Source: Agrocybe praecox (Eukaryota > Basidiomycota > Agaricomycetes > Agaricales > Agrocybaceae). From it: a stretch of 47,095 nucleotides of DNA. The stretch lies in contig CAXHKQ010000134.1 in the NCBI GenBank assembly GCA_964017145.1, positions 1 to 47,095 of the forward strand, given 5' to 3'. A program made the position numbers and the translations under genes. Below, piece by piece: positions 22,852 to 33,501 of the stretch; within the stretch, counting starts at the first letter, position 1, and each line of letters starts with the position of its first letter. Below the pieces are notes generated by a model. It saw only the letters and a program-made list of their open reading frames with translations. It searched no databases and had not been told where the DNA came from.

Positions 22852-23249
22852 TTAGTCATTCCATGTTGAGACGCTCATTCATCAGTTTATATATTGTGAT
22901 CTTGCTAACTCACCATATCTGCAGTAACAGACAAAAAAAATACAAAACGTGTTGTTTAATGCATGCATATTCCGGAAACAAACAACGGCTCCATGTAGTG
23001 GTCTGAACTAATCTGTTTCATTTTTATTCTTTTGAGCGTTGTCGGTGGCTGGATGGGAGATATATTTGAGTTATAACTTATTTTAGTCTATCTTGGAGAC
23101 GCAAAAAAATGGGACAGAGTACAGCTATGGGCTGACTTGCTTACTACGTTACTCTTACTCTAAGATTATAGGTCGCCCCAAGTTGTGGCGTCGGGGAACC
23201 ATACCATAGCGCCAGAAATAGAGGAAACCCGGCGAGGAATCCAAACTCA

Positions 23250-23520
23250 TCAAAATAAAAATGCAAACTTGAAGTTCATACGATGATATCTGGTCCCAGT
23301 TTATTTATACAAGGTTGATGAGGCCGTGCCAACGAATCGAATAGCACATGGAAATGATAATGGCATGATATCAGAAATCCTCCGTCTTAAAAACGCAAAC
23401 TCGAAGTACGATGATATCTTGTCTCAATCCCCAATCTATCTATACAAGGTTAAGAGCCCATTCCGAAGAATCGGACATATAAGAACGATGAATGATATCA
23501 GAAATGCTCCATCTGCCGAG
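23250..23520. repeat. Diverged tandem duplication, about 135-bp unit
   Basis: The block around 23255-23387 (AATGCAAACTTGAAGTTC, TACGATGATATC, TATACAAGGTT, CATGATATCAGAAATCC) recurs at about 23388-23510 with AACGCAAACTCGAAG, TACGATGATATC, TATACAAGGTTAAG and ATGATATCAGAAATGC. It lies just upstream of GMC gene 2, so it may duplicate promoter elements. Confidence 0.6.
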
Positions 23521-23672
23521 ATCTGGGTATGATTGATTTACGAGAATCTATAAAGGACAGAACGGCCCGCTGATTAGAAACTATTTGTAGATTGCCGATA
23601 TGGTTGCCGAGTTAAGTACATACTGTTATAAGAGACTTGCAATAAGAACGTCGTCAACTAACTCAGCTTGCA

Positions 23673-26555
23673 ATGCGTATCTTTGAATCTGCTCAAGAAT
23701 TTTCCAATATCAAGTTCGACTATATCATCGTTGGTCAGTCTTTCAGATTCAGAACAATGCCGTTGTACTGACTGGTGTACCACATCATTGACTAGGTGGT
23801 GGGAATGCTGGCTTTCCTTTGGCGACTAGGTAAATACTAGGTCTACATACGTCTCTTCGACCTGAACTTATTCTCTGGAGAAAGATTGGCGCAAAATCCT
23901 GACATAAAGGTTGGCATCTTGGAGGCGGGGCCTGTTCCTGCAGATGACCCTCTCATCACAGAGCCAAGTGGGTATCCTTTCCTTCTGTCGAGATGGAACT
24001 AATTTCGCCCAGGATTCATTGGAGCCGCACCAAATAATCCTGCGTTTGACTGGTGCTTTAAGAGCATTCCTCAGCAATACGCTGGGAAGCGTGAATTCCA
24101 GATTCCTAGGTCAGAGTCTTTTCACCACAGTTCTTCATTTTAGGTTGACAGTGCTTGTTTTTAGAGGAAAGGGACTTTCTGGCTCAACTACACTCAACTA
24201 TACAGTATGGGACCGTGCTTCTAAGACAGAGTATGATGCATGGGGTCTCTTGTCAGATGGCGAAGACACTTGGAACTGGGATTCGCTCCTGCCTTATTTC
24301 AAGAAATCGGAAGATGTTAGCTCAGCCATGCCCACTGGCAATCCGTTCCCCTCCATGTCGCTCAACTATCCTGAGATACAGACGGCAGGTATTCCGCTTC
24401 AGGATGCTCAAGGTATGGGCGGTCCAATCAAAGTACGTACTCTTAAAATGACCTTGATTTCGTATTCTAAATTCTGTTCAAGACATCCTATAACACACTC
24501 TACCCTGAAATCGTCCCCTCCATTCTGAAAGCCTTCAATTCCGTTGGTGTTCCAACTAACGCGAATGCTGTACGTTTTATTAGTATATGAAAATACTAGG
24601 AATCTTACTTATCCTTCAATCAGTATGGTGGAATTACGGATGGAATCAAAAACCTCAGTCGCACCATTGATGCCGAAACAGGAAAGCGTATCACTGCGGC
24701 GTCTGCATATGCCGGACTTGCCGACAAGTGCACTAACTTGCATATTCTGACAAACGCAATGGTAAGATTCATTTTCTGTGTCATAGAAAGGGATGATATG
24801 ATTGATGTCTTGTTTGATGTGATAGGCTACAAAACTTGTTTTCAGCAAAGAACCAAACGCATCGGGTGACTACAGCGTCAATGGCGTAGAGTTCACTGTA
24901 GATGGAAAGCAGTATGTCACCTCAGCCAGAAGAGAGGTTGTTCTCTCGTGCGGGACTGTACAAACTCCGCAACTTCTTGAACTATCAGGTATTTACCTGT
25001 TATATACGTCAGGCAGTATCCGATACTCACGCCATAAAGGTATTGGTAATGCTTCGCTCCTCAAGTCTCTTGGAATTCCATGCGTGGTAGATTTACCAGG
25101 GGTCGGGGAGAATCTCCATGTTTGTGGAAATGGTTTTGATTAAACTCTTGTTCTGCTGGACTGAATTTTATTCCAGGATCATAACTTTGCACCGATGCAA
25201 TTCCTCCTCAAGCCTGACACAAGGGCGTCGATGACATTTGGTAAATTATACAATGATCATTTCGAGGTTTCTCGATGTAAAATCTCATTTTGCTCTTAGA
25301 CCGTTTAAGGAACGATCCCGATTTCCTCAAGGAAGAGGCAAAGAAATAGTGGGTTTGGCTCGTAGCCTTGACCGTGTTTACCGACTCTGCTCACATCTCT
25401 TCTAGTGAGGAAACTGGGAAAGGATGGCTAGCCGCCTCCAACACAATGGCAGTCTATATCCCTTTACACAGGGCTGCTGGAGAAGATGGCGCGGCCGCCA
25501 TTCTGGAAACTCTGAAGCAAACGATCTTGAAGTCTGCAGAACGAGGGGAGCTGACTCCATTGCAAGAGAAACAGTACGGGATACAATTGGACTGGCTGAG
25601 TAAGAACTCTGTGCCAAATCTCGAGGCCATTGTCTTTTCAAAGGCCCTCGCTCGGCCTGAGGAAGGAAGGTCATACTTTGCCATGTCGGTTGGTAATCAA
25701 CATCCCTTCAGTCGTGGATCCATCGTGAGTGGTTCAATTGACCAGACATCTTTGTTAGACGACCCTTTTCTAATGTCGTGAAGCATATCACAAGCACAGA
25801 TCCACTGAAAGCACCGGAAATTGACACGAAATACCTCAGTCATGACATCGGCAAGTGTCATTTATGTGAAGTGTTATATTTTTCAGCGTCTGATTTTACG
25901 TATTTTATGCAGATGTTGAACTACTCGTGGCAGGGTTTAGATTCCTGGAGAAGACAGCAGCTTCAGGTTATCTCAGCGAAATCATCGAGAAGAGTACTAT
26001 ACCTCCGGTGCCATTGGTCGAAAGGGCACACTTGGAAGGGTGAGAGATCTTCTGAGTTTAGACCTTGATCGTACTGACATTGAGTCTCCAGCTTCATTCG
26101 TCAAGCTGCATCTGTAAGTCACCACATTGTTAATATCAGTCTACAATTGGCTCACTGATTACCCCTCGCACATAGAGCGGAGGCCATATTATGGGTGAGT
26201 GTGTCTCATGCTTTTTCCAAGCTGCTTCCTCAGTGAAATGTTAGGAACTGCTCCCTTGGCTAGCCGAGAGATAGGAGGTAAATAATTATCCAACCCTGAG
26301 TGGTATATGGCTCACACACCGACATGATTTTACAGGAGTGGTTGACAATAAACTCATAGTCTATGGCACCAGCAACCTTCGGATTGCGGATGGAAGCATT
26401 ATTCCTCTTCCCTTGGCAGCTCACATCCAAGCGACGATCTATGCTATAGCAGAGAAGGTGGGTTTCAGGATACGTATTTTTTTATCTTAACGACGCTCAT
26501 TCGAGTATGTTTTCTTGGGTACTTGAAGGCAGCGGACCTGATATTGAAGGCTTAG
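23673..26555 (+). CDS. GMC oxidoreductase no. 2, no signal peptide
   Basis: A second FAD-dependent GMC enzyme, paralogous to the one at 671. It starts MRIFESAQEFSNIKFDYIIV, with no signal peptide, so it is probably intracellular. About 19 exons thread in frame to TAG 26553-26555, giving near 620 residues. Seen in order: GGGNAG flavin motif, RGKGLSGSTTLNYTVWDRAS (GMC signature region), CGTVQTPQLLELSG, SGGHIMGTAPLASREIGG and PLPLAAHIQATIYAIAEKAA, so both active-site histidines are present. Many introns match gene 1 in position and phase (IVG/GGG, ATR/L, TFD, K-Y, RGSI/H, EK/A). The intron 25851-25912 is GC-AG. Substrate unknown. P450, reductase and aldo-keto reductase neighbours suggest secondary metabolism. 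Confidence 0.88.
25851..25912 (+). other. GC-AG intron in GMC gene 2
   Basis: Exon …GACATCG, intron GCAAGTGTC to TTATGCAG (62 nt), giving DIDVELLVAGFRFLEKT in frame. The nearer acceptor TTTTTCAG at 25886 would break the frame. In GMC gene 1 the corresponding intron (after GAATTCG, about 2928) has a GT donor. Confidence 0.85.
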
Positions 26556-28449
26556 CATGTCGCGTTGTCTATCCCGTAATTCTTATTTGTGCACAGTGGA
26601 ATATATAATTGTTTACGTTTAAGTGCTGAAAAATGTCCCCGGCTGTGTGGCTTATTGAATTCTTCAATATGGTTCCTTGAATTTAGGAAAGTCTGGAATT
26701 CACTGCTGCTGCTAATGCCTGTATGTGTGCAATACTTAAATATATACATCGATTGTGTTATTTGGGTTTCCGCCCGCCTTTGTTTGGGTACAGAATTAGT
26801 CCTCAAGAGGTCGAGTTTTAGTTAAGTTTTAGTCAAAGCATGAGCATTATTTTTTTCAGTCGCTCTTTCTTGGAAGTTTGATAGGACATGTAGAGTAAGA
26901 GTCCTAAGAACCAAAATCGCGCCACTTTTCTTTTCGCGCACATTTTCGGGAATTAAAATTTATAAGCTCAAATTTGGCCTCAAAGTTTGCTCAAAGTGGT
27001 GCGAAAAGGGGAAAGCATACTGTACCCGACCCTGAAAGTGGCCATTTTGAGTTGTAAGACGAATAGCGCAGTCAAAATTGCGGATATCACCTCCAAATTT
27101 TGGTAGTATGTAGTCGTCCGTCTTTTAAACTGTACTCTGAAAGATTTGAATTTTAGAGCATACCCTTGCTGTGCTGTGAATATTTTGCTAAGGTGTGTCC
27201 AAAAATCAGTTTCACACGGAAAGTGGACAGCCCTGAGAATCACGTTCCAGACCTCGGCATAGGCTCGGCTGATCGCGGAGATAAGCCAGTCCGCTAGTCC
27301 TATCTTCACCTTTCCTTTAATGCTCTCGTTTTCGGACTCTCGAGACCTGCTCAAAAGGTATGTTGGTCAAGTTTAAGTATGTATATATGTATCTAACTAT
27401 GTAGATCGTAAATTACGTGTAGGATTGCGCCATGGTTGATCAGGTATGGGTACAGTGGGCAGAAATACTGCCTCTGGGGACTGAAAATTGTGAGCCCTGT
27501 TATTGGACAAATAAAATAGGCTAAAATATAAGAGCCGTATATTATCGTAGCTGGTGGTATATAGTTTCAGAATCTGTCATTTTTTTACCGAAGATATGGC
27601 TTTTGGTACTGCTATATGACTTCGAGCAAGGGACTTCCAAGAGCCGAAAAAAAATTGATGACACAATCAAATTAAGTTTTTCACATATTTCCTGGAGTAT
27701 TTTTGCATTTTTAAAGGAAGATATACATTAAGACCATATTTATCTCCAAGTCATTTTCTTTTCATGTCAATAACCTATAAAACGAGTGAACTACGGTTGG
27801 GAGAAAGACGAGTGGTGGTGTGAATGCTTACGAAATTAGGACCCTTGATGCCATCACACCTACTAATTGCTCTTTTCATCCATGTTCTTCTTATTTTTTG
27901 CTTTCAAAAATGTTTGTACAGTTTCTACAAGTACTCCTTTACTATATTTCAAAAAAAAAATTGAAGCAATTTGCGTCAGAACTCACCCGGGAGGCTCTTT
28001 GACCACTTTCCTGGGGTGTCCACGTTCAGGGTCGGCTACAGTAAGTTGCGTTGTGTGATTTCTTTTTTACAGATTGACCGTCATAATTTAGGGTGAAAAT
28101 TTCGACTTAACCATATTTAGACTTTTTTTGGCCCTAACATTGCGCGGAAAGGGTAAGAATCTCAATGAGCGGTGCGCGGGAATACTTCCCCTAAATGACC
28201 GCCATATGCAACTTTTCCCCTACGCACATAAGAGAAAATATTTTGACTTAGACAATATAAGGCTCAAAAATGGCCTCAAGTTGCGCGGAAAAGCCAAAAA
28301 TCTCAATGAGCGTGCGCGGGAATTTTACCCTAAATGACCGCCATACGCCCACCTTTGTTTTTGGCACAAGCGAGCGGCGCGCAATTTCAAACTCAGAGCG
28401 CGCAAATTTCCGAATTTCACCCGAGCGCGCAACAGTAAAACATGGTTCA
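26556..28449. other. 1.9 kb gene-poor, AT-rich interval
   Basis: No gene supported. Sequence around 26900-27010 (GCGCCACTTTTC, CTCAAATTTGGCCTCAAAG) resembles the direct-repeat block at 28240-28290, suggesting one old repeat family. The minus-strand open frame 26980-27354 has no motif and crosses this repeat. A poly-A-like run lies near 27951-27960. Confidence 0.45.
28130..28345. repeat. Two diverged direct repeats, about 80 bp each
   Basis: GGCCCTAACATTGCGCGGAA…ATCTCAATGAGCGGTGCGCGGGAATACTTCCCC…AAATGACCGCCATATGC recurs about 130 bases later with TTGCGCGGAAAAGCC, ATCTCAATGAGCGTGCGCGG and CTAAATGACCGCCATACGC. The shared blocks ATCTCAATGAGCG, GCGCGGGAAT and AAATGACCGCCAT are identical. No coding sense. 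Confidence 0.7.
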
Positions 28450-28459
28450 TCGACATTCA

Positions 28460-29808
28460 GGAGTGTACCGGGAGCACAAAGTCCAGAGGCCGTCATGTAC
28501 AACTTATCGGTCCCCGCAAAAGGCCCGAATTTCAACTGGATCGAGAACGTCAACAATTATACAACGGTAATTTCGATGAGTGGTTCACGGACAGATTCTG
28601 GATTAATAATCTACCCACTTGGCAGATTATTGCTGGCGTGTTCATGACGGACAATCACTATGTGGTGGAAGACGTTCCAACTCGAACGACCCTGCTATCT
28701 CCATACCAGTACTGTTGGCAGTCAAAATCACTGATTATACGGGGAAGATCAACGGTATTTCGATGACGAGTAATGAGTAGGACTTTCCTTCATTCCTCTA
28801 TCCTCTCAGGGGGAAAGGGGGTATCGATTACGGAATTGTCTATGACTTAGCAGGTTTGGCCCTCCTAAATCCTTCTGCGCAGCCCTTTATTGCGCGTTAC
28901 GCCTCTGGTGATAAGAAGACCATTTACACCTATGACGGGATGAAGCACGGTGGCCTGCCAGTAGTAAAAAAAGGTGCAACGTTTACAACTCACGAAGCTG
29001 GGAAGAAGCCAAAGATTTCCGCGGGTTATGTTGTATACGAAGCTTTCTATCATCTTCGTGGAAGTACAGGAGCACAGGAGAGGTTTTACAAAATCCGGCA
29101 GGACGAACTCATAAAGGAATTTTCATTAGAAATCATTGGCGATGACATGAAGTCTGGTCCGCCTATCATCCATCTCAAAAAGAACAACCTGGTCCAACTT
29201 CCTCTTCTCCCACGATATCCATGGTACAACCAACACACGTACTCTCCGATGCGCTTCAGATCCACCGACAGGTAATACCGGAGCCATCTATTGGAGAAGA
29301 AGAGATCATGACTAGTCCAAGCAAGGCACTTATACCTGACTTTATCGCTTCTCATGCTCCTTTAACCCCTTCCGAACCTAATTCAACATTGTTTGATATA
29401 CGGTGCGTTTGCGGTATGACAGGTAATGGGAACAATATTTATCTTGTTGAGGGCGAAGCAATTCAATGTGATGAATGCATGTACTGGTCTCATTGCATGT
29501 CAGAGGTATGGGCGTGCACACAGCCTGGAATGTCGGAAAAATCGAAATCAAAATATCGGTGGTTATCCTTGATTACTGAACCATGTCATTGGATTATGGT
29601 GGCATATTTCGCAAGATATGGTCAGATATGGGACCATAATCCCTGAAATGGTTCAGTAGTCACTAATATGCTTATTTCGGTTTTTCCGACAAAGAGGACG
29701 AACCTTTCATCTATGATTTCTGTGACTAGGGAAACGGCAACCTTGGATTGCCAATTGGGAAAGGAAGGCTAAAAACTAAGAGACCCACAAAGGCAGAGAT
29801 GGAAAGGT
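28460..29808 (+). pseudogene. Hypothetical protein with PHD-like finger, disrupted
   Basis: A first open exon (about 28460-28770) reads GPRKRPEFQLDRERQ, FDEWFTDRFWINNLPTWQII and VFMTDNHYVVEDVP. A second begins after CTCTCAG at 28810 (GIDYGIVYDLAGLALLNP; YTYDGMKHGG; YEAFYHLRGS). It ends with a Cys-rich segment (IRCVCGMTGNG, EAIQCDECMYWSHC) typical of PHD-type zinc fingers. The finger is interrupted by a palindromic MITE (29532-29690), after which the expected tail continues as KEDEPFIYDFCD, with Tyr where a zinc-binding Cys is expected, followed by a stop. I do not know the family's function. Proteins of this composition recur in agaricomycete genomes, but that is recollection, not a search. 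The start is uncertain. Confidence 0.55.
29532..29690. mobile_element. Palindromic MITE, 159 bp, inside the PHD-like finger
   Basis: Left arm from GTCGGAAAAATCGAAAT to GAACCATGTCATTGGATTAT pairs with the right arm ATAATCCCTGAAATGGTTC to ATTTCGGTTTTTCCGAC. The arms are about 60 nt each, imperfect, around a short centre. It interrupts the reading frame between the finger's first Cys pairs and its last ones. A target duplication is not obvious. Confidence 0.75.
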
Positions 29809-30029
29809 GAGTTTCGTCGTAATTCATCGCGCCCGTCACTGATTTCTTGGAAATTAAAGACGCATCTTATACAAAAAATCATTGAATACACGTCTGCGTC
29901 GAGGGGGCCTTGGCGCGCAACGGTGATTTCTGGTACCCTGTACACCTTATACATCGGCTGGATAGCGGGGAATGGCGCGTACGCGGGTGGAGTGCCTCTT
30001 CAATTTCCAAGACAGATATCCCTACAATC

Positions 30030-30921
30030 ATGTCACTTTTTCAAAACACCTGATCCACCGAAAACCAACATCGGTCGCTACAGGCTTCTGTCGCCTAATG
30101 CTGGTGCTCATGTTTCACCTTTGCAGCTGGGAGCGATGAGCATCGGCGATAAATGGGCCGAATTTGGCATGGGTAGCATGGACAAGGAATCTAGCTTCAA
30201 GCTCCTGGATGCATACTACGATAGCGGAGGAAATATCATTGATACTTCCAATAATTAGTAGGTTGGAGTACTGCGTTATCCAAGCATACCATGCATCTAA
30301 TCCTTGGATATATTATTGCAGTTAAGATGAGACTTCCAAAGAATTCATCGGAGAGTGGGCCCAAAAAAGGGGGATACGGGACCAACTGTTTATAACGACT
30401 AAGGCATGTTTTGAACATACAAGTATTGCTGAAAACAAACACACTTATGAATATGAGTAGTACTCCAGCAACTTTAAGCACCGCAAGCACGACGCGTCCC
30501 AGCAGATTATGTACATAGGAAACAATGCGAAATCGATGCACCTTTCCGTGGAAGCGTCCCTCAATAAACTCAGAACTTTGTATATCGATCTACTCTACGT
30601 TCACTGGTGGGACTGGGAGACCAGTGTAGAGGAGGTTATGCGGTCACTTCACCATGGATCTTGTCTCACAAGGGAAGATTATTTATCTGGTGCGTAGATA
30701 TGATTTGCTCTCTGGACCTGCTATTCATTGCATAGTTTTAGGGTATCTCTGATTCTCCGGCTTGGGTTGCCTCAAAAGCAAATCAATATGCTCGTGATCA
30801 TGCACTGACTCCATTCGTTGTTTACCAAGGCGCGTGGAGTATTCTCGATCGCTCTTTTGAGCGCGAGATAATACCTATGGCGAAGTCGGAGGGCATAACC
30901 TCTGAAACTGTGAAGACATAA
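30030..30921 (+). pseudogene. Aldo-keto reductase (aryl-alcohol-dehydrogenase type), inactivated
   Basis: Starts MSLFQNTPDPPK at ATG 30030. It matches the NADPH-dependent aldo-keto reductase layout: [29 protein letters not shown] (catalytic Asp and Tyr), DETSKEFIGEWAQ, LFITTK (catalytic Lys), NAKSMHLSVEASLNKLRT, LYVHWWDW (catalytic His), ISDSPAWVASKANQYA and FVVYQGAWSILDR. Three lesions: an in-frame TAA at 30323-30325 where the motif expects Gln (YQDET); a one-base frame change near 30651-30660 (HH…DLVSQGKIIYLG needs one base fewer); and an early stop at 30919-30921 after FEREIIPMAKSEG. That leaves the last hundred or so residues, including the NADPH-binding end, absent. Its original role would be reducing an aromatic or polyketide aldehyde or ketone. 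Confidence 0.85.
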
Positions 30922-31446
30922 TAAAAGAACATGAGGTTCAAGTTGGATTGAATTATTTTGCGCATCCTATATTACACCATTGACGTAGCGATAAAAGCTC
31001 AACTGATTACTAGGGAAACGTCATGATTTCTGTACAGTAAAGAAGTCAAGTGGAGCAAGAATCTCCCGTATCTGATACGTGCGCATCAGAATCTTTTAAC
31101 CTTACGTCTGCATCAGAATATAATTGTATGTTGCTGTCGTACAGATATCGATAGTAACCATCCAAAATACTTTTCGGTCATTCATGCATAAGAAGGCTCA
31201 TTGCTGATACATTTGCATGCTCATTGACAGGAGTTCGTTTGATACGATAATGTCGCGCTTCTGATACCAATGAGTGTGCTGCGTAAAGAAGCATACTCGC
31301 CACTGATGCCACCAATCCACCCCCACTCTACCCAATAAGTCTAACTTGATGCGTGATATGCGTGAGAATATGTAGACTAGGAGTGTATATGTTTGTCTTA
31401 GGAACGCCGGATAACCACGTGATGTAGTTGTGCGAGTCATTGTTCA

Positions 31447-31641
31447 CACGGCAGGCGCCGGTACCTGTTTCTCCGAGAAACAGGTTAATAAATATAGGTC
31501 ACGTGCATTTATTAACCTGGCTCAGGCTTACCATATATAGTATGGCCGACACCTGTATCTTGGAAATACAAGTCAATATATACACGCGACTGGTATATAT
31601 TAGGCTGTATTTCCAAGATACAGATATCGGCGCCCGCTGTG
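31447..31641. mobile_element. 195-bp MITE family M2, copy 2
   Basis: Same length and ends as the 22657 copy (CACGGCAGGCGCC … GGCGCCCGCTGTG). Flanked by TCA on both sides (31444-31446 and 31642-31644), a perfect 3-bp target duplication. Internal hairpin arms are conserved. Confidence 0.85.
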
Positions 31642-31644
31642 TCA

Positions 31645-32260
31645 AGATATTTATCTACATGACACGAATCTAGATATGGAAAGCCCGAACCCCGAGAAAA
31701 AGATGTAGTGTCTGGCACCTGCTATCTTCTTCGGTGTATCAAACTTACATAAATTTAAGTTTGAAGGACCTAAAGCAAAACAGATATTCTTTTCGATTGT
31801 GATACGTGTCAGCCGTGCCGCTATTGCAGTTCTTGCCAACTCACGAAGTGAGTTACAAAGTACTATATATAGAATTTTCTCATGTTATTTTTGTCTCTGT
31901 GCATTAATCACGATCAGTTATTTTTCGGGTCTATGGGTAGAATATCCTAAATAACTCTCAAGGCCCTGTAGCACACGGCGAGGTCGCGATAGTCGGAAGA
32001 ACTATTGTTGATGCATCTTCCCGTAGCAGCACCTGTTCGGCAGATAACCAGGTGTTATTGATGATCATATTGCTGCTTCCTTCTCTGATATTCTTCCCGT
32101 GTAAGAATGCCAGGATTTTTTCTCGAAAGAAGAAAGAGAGATTAGTTATGTGAGTCATTGCTGACATATCTATCTACATATGGAAAAGGCAAACCCCGAA
32201 AGAAAGATGCAGTGCTTGCAATCTTCTTCTGTGTCATACTCACATAGATCAAGGCTAGAA
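31645..32260. repeat. Diverged direct-repeat blocks next to the M2 MITEs
   Basis: The block at about 31645-31750 (TATTTATCTACATGACAC, ATATGGAAAGCCCGAACCCC, GAGAAAAAGATG, TATCTTCTTCGGTGT) recurs at about 32160-32255 (TATCTATCTACATATGG, AAAGGCAAACCCCGAAAG, AAAGATGCAGTG, ATCTTCTTCTGTGT). In one case it follows, and in the other precedes, an M2 copy, suggesting a duplicated segment or a larger composite element. Confidence 0.55.
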
Positions 32261-32477
32261 CACGGCAGGCGCCGAAACCGTTTCTCCGAGAAACAAGTTA
32301 ATAAATACAGGTCGCGTGTAAGTATTTATTAACCTGTATGTCTAAGATACAGGCTCGGGCTTCCCATATATAGTGTAGCCGATACCTGTATCTCAGAAAT
32401 ACAGGCCAATATACACACGCAACCGGTATATATTAGGCTGTATTTCCGATATACTACAGGTATCGACGCCCTTCGTG
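32261..32477. mobile_element. MITE family M2, copy 3 (217 bp)
   Basis: Begins CACGGCAGGCGCCG and ends CGACGCCCTTCGTG. Related to the two 195-bp copies but with extra bases around GTCTAAGATACAGG and GATATACTACAGG. Flanks (GAA and CCG) do not match, so the target duplication is lost or the copy rearranged. Confidence 0.75.
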
Positions 32478-33501
32478 CCGTAGATTACTTGGCCTGGCAC
32501 GACGAACCCCAACACATGATTACCATTTATATATATATAGGTACATATGTAAATTCTTTGTTTGTTGACCACAAATGTTACCCACCCCCGTTTATTTCAA
32601 CAGCTGTGTATGCTGCTACATTCTGTACTAAATGGATGCTAAAGTCAGGAGTCATCGAGACCATGGTTGTACTGATGCGATCCCATAAGGCTTGACGTGG
32701 GGTTTCAAATGACGCACTCTCCGAGCTTGTGCTTAGGTATAGTGGAAATTGAGCCAGGCCCGTGTGTTATCCCAAAATTTGGGTCTCATTGGGATCTAAC
32801 GAATAACTCAGGTTCCTGAATGTTACTAAAGAAAAGTTAAAGAAATAAATACCCAGTCCCATAGATCAATGATGATCCACACGACAAGAGTGTCTGCATC
32901 AACTCGTGGCGCACACAACATCTCAGGGTCCGGTTATGGTACTATATGAGCAATGGACTCGAGCTAAATCAATCTTCGGACCCTCGAGCTCATGCGTCAG
33001 ATGTAGCGTTGCTTCTCTGACTACATTCTCCAACAATTTCCGTTCTTCTCGCACTTCATTAGTAATTACGATAAACTAGTAACTGATCGTCGGAATATGT
33101 CACGGAATTTCCATACCCTTAGTTCGTTTTTATCTACAGCAGATTGTAGGTTGGGAATTTGCCATCTAAGATTACTTATACATCTAAGTCTGGAACTTTC
33201 ACTTGATGCCCGTAATAGACATGGGACACTCGTTCACCAGAGATGCGGCGTACCACCTCAAAGAATGATTGCAAAATTAGACATTGAAACGCCCTAGCGC
33301 AAGATAGACAATTGACAAATATGTATAACATCAGAAAGTTCGCATCTGACGTATACTCATAGTTTTCACTCATCTATATATTTATTGACTCATGAATTTA
33401 TAAATGTGCTTAAGAGTACTTAAGACTTCAAGTATAGAATATAGGAACGCGCTCAGCATAAGACCTTGTCACTGATTCATTCTTGTAGGGTCTCGCAAAT
33501 A

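Larger units (their letters stand above)
22016..23672. other. Interval between DUF6534-like gene and GMC gene 2
   Basis: Holds one MITE (22657-22851) and a local tandem duplication (about 23250-23520). No gene is recognised. The last 150 bases would be the promoter and leader of the GMC gene starting at 23673. Confidence 0.5.
30922..33501. other. 2.6 kb MITE-bearing interval upstream of P450 no. 2
   Basis: No gene recognised. It holds two M2 MITEs (31447-31641 and 32261-32477) and a related pair of flanking blocks (31645-31750 and 32155-32260). The rest (32480-33500) is AT-rich with no supported frame. The part next to 33502 should contain the P450 promoter. Confidence 0.5.

Noticed and set aside
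26980..27354. 124-codon minus-strand open frame
   Set aside because: It crosses sequence related to a noncoding repeat near 28.2 kb and has no family resemblance.
22650..32480. CRISPR-like or satellite interpretation of repeated palindromes
   Set aside because: The copies are dispersed, 195-217 bp, with TIRs and 3-bp target duplications, which fits MITEs.
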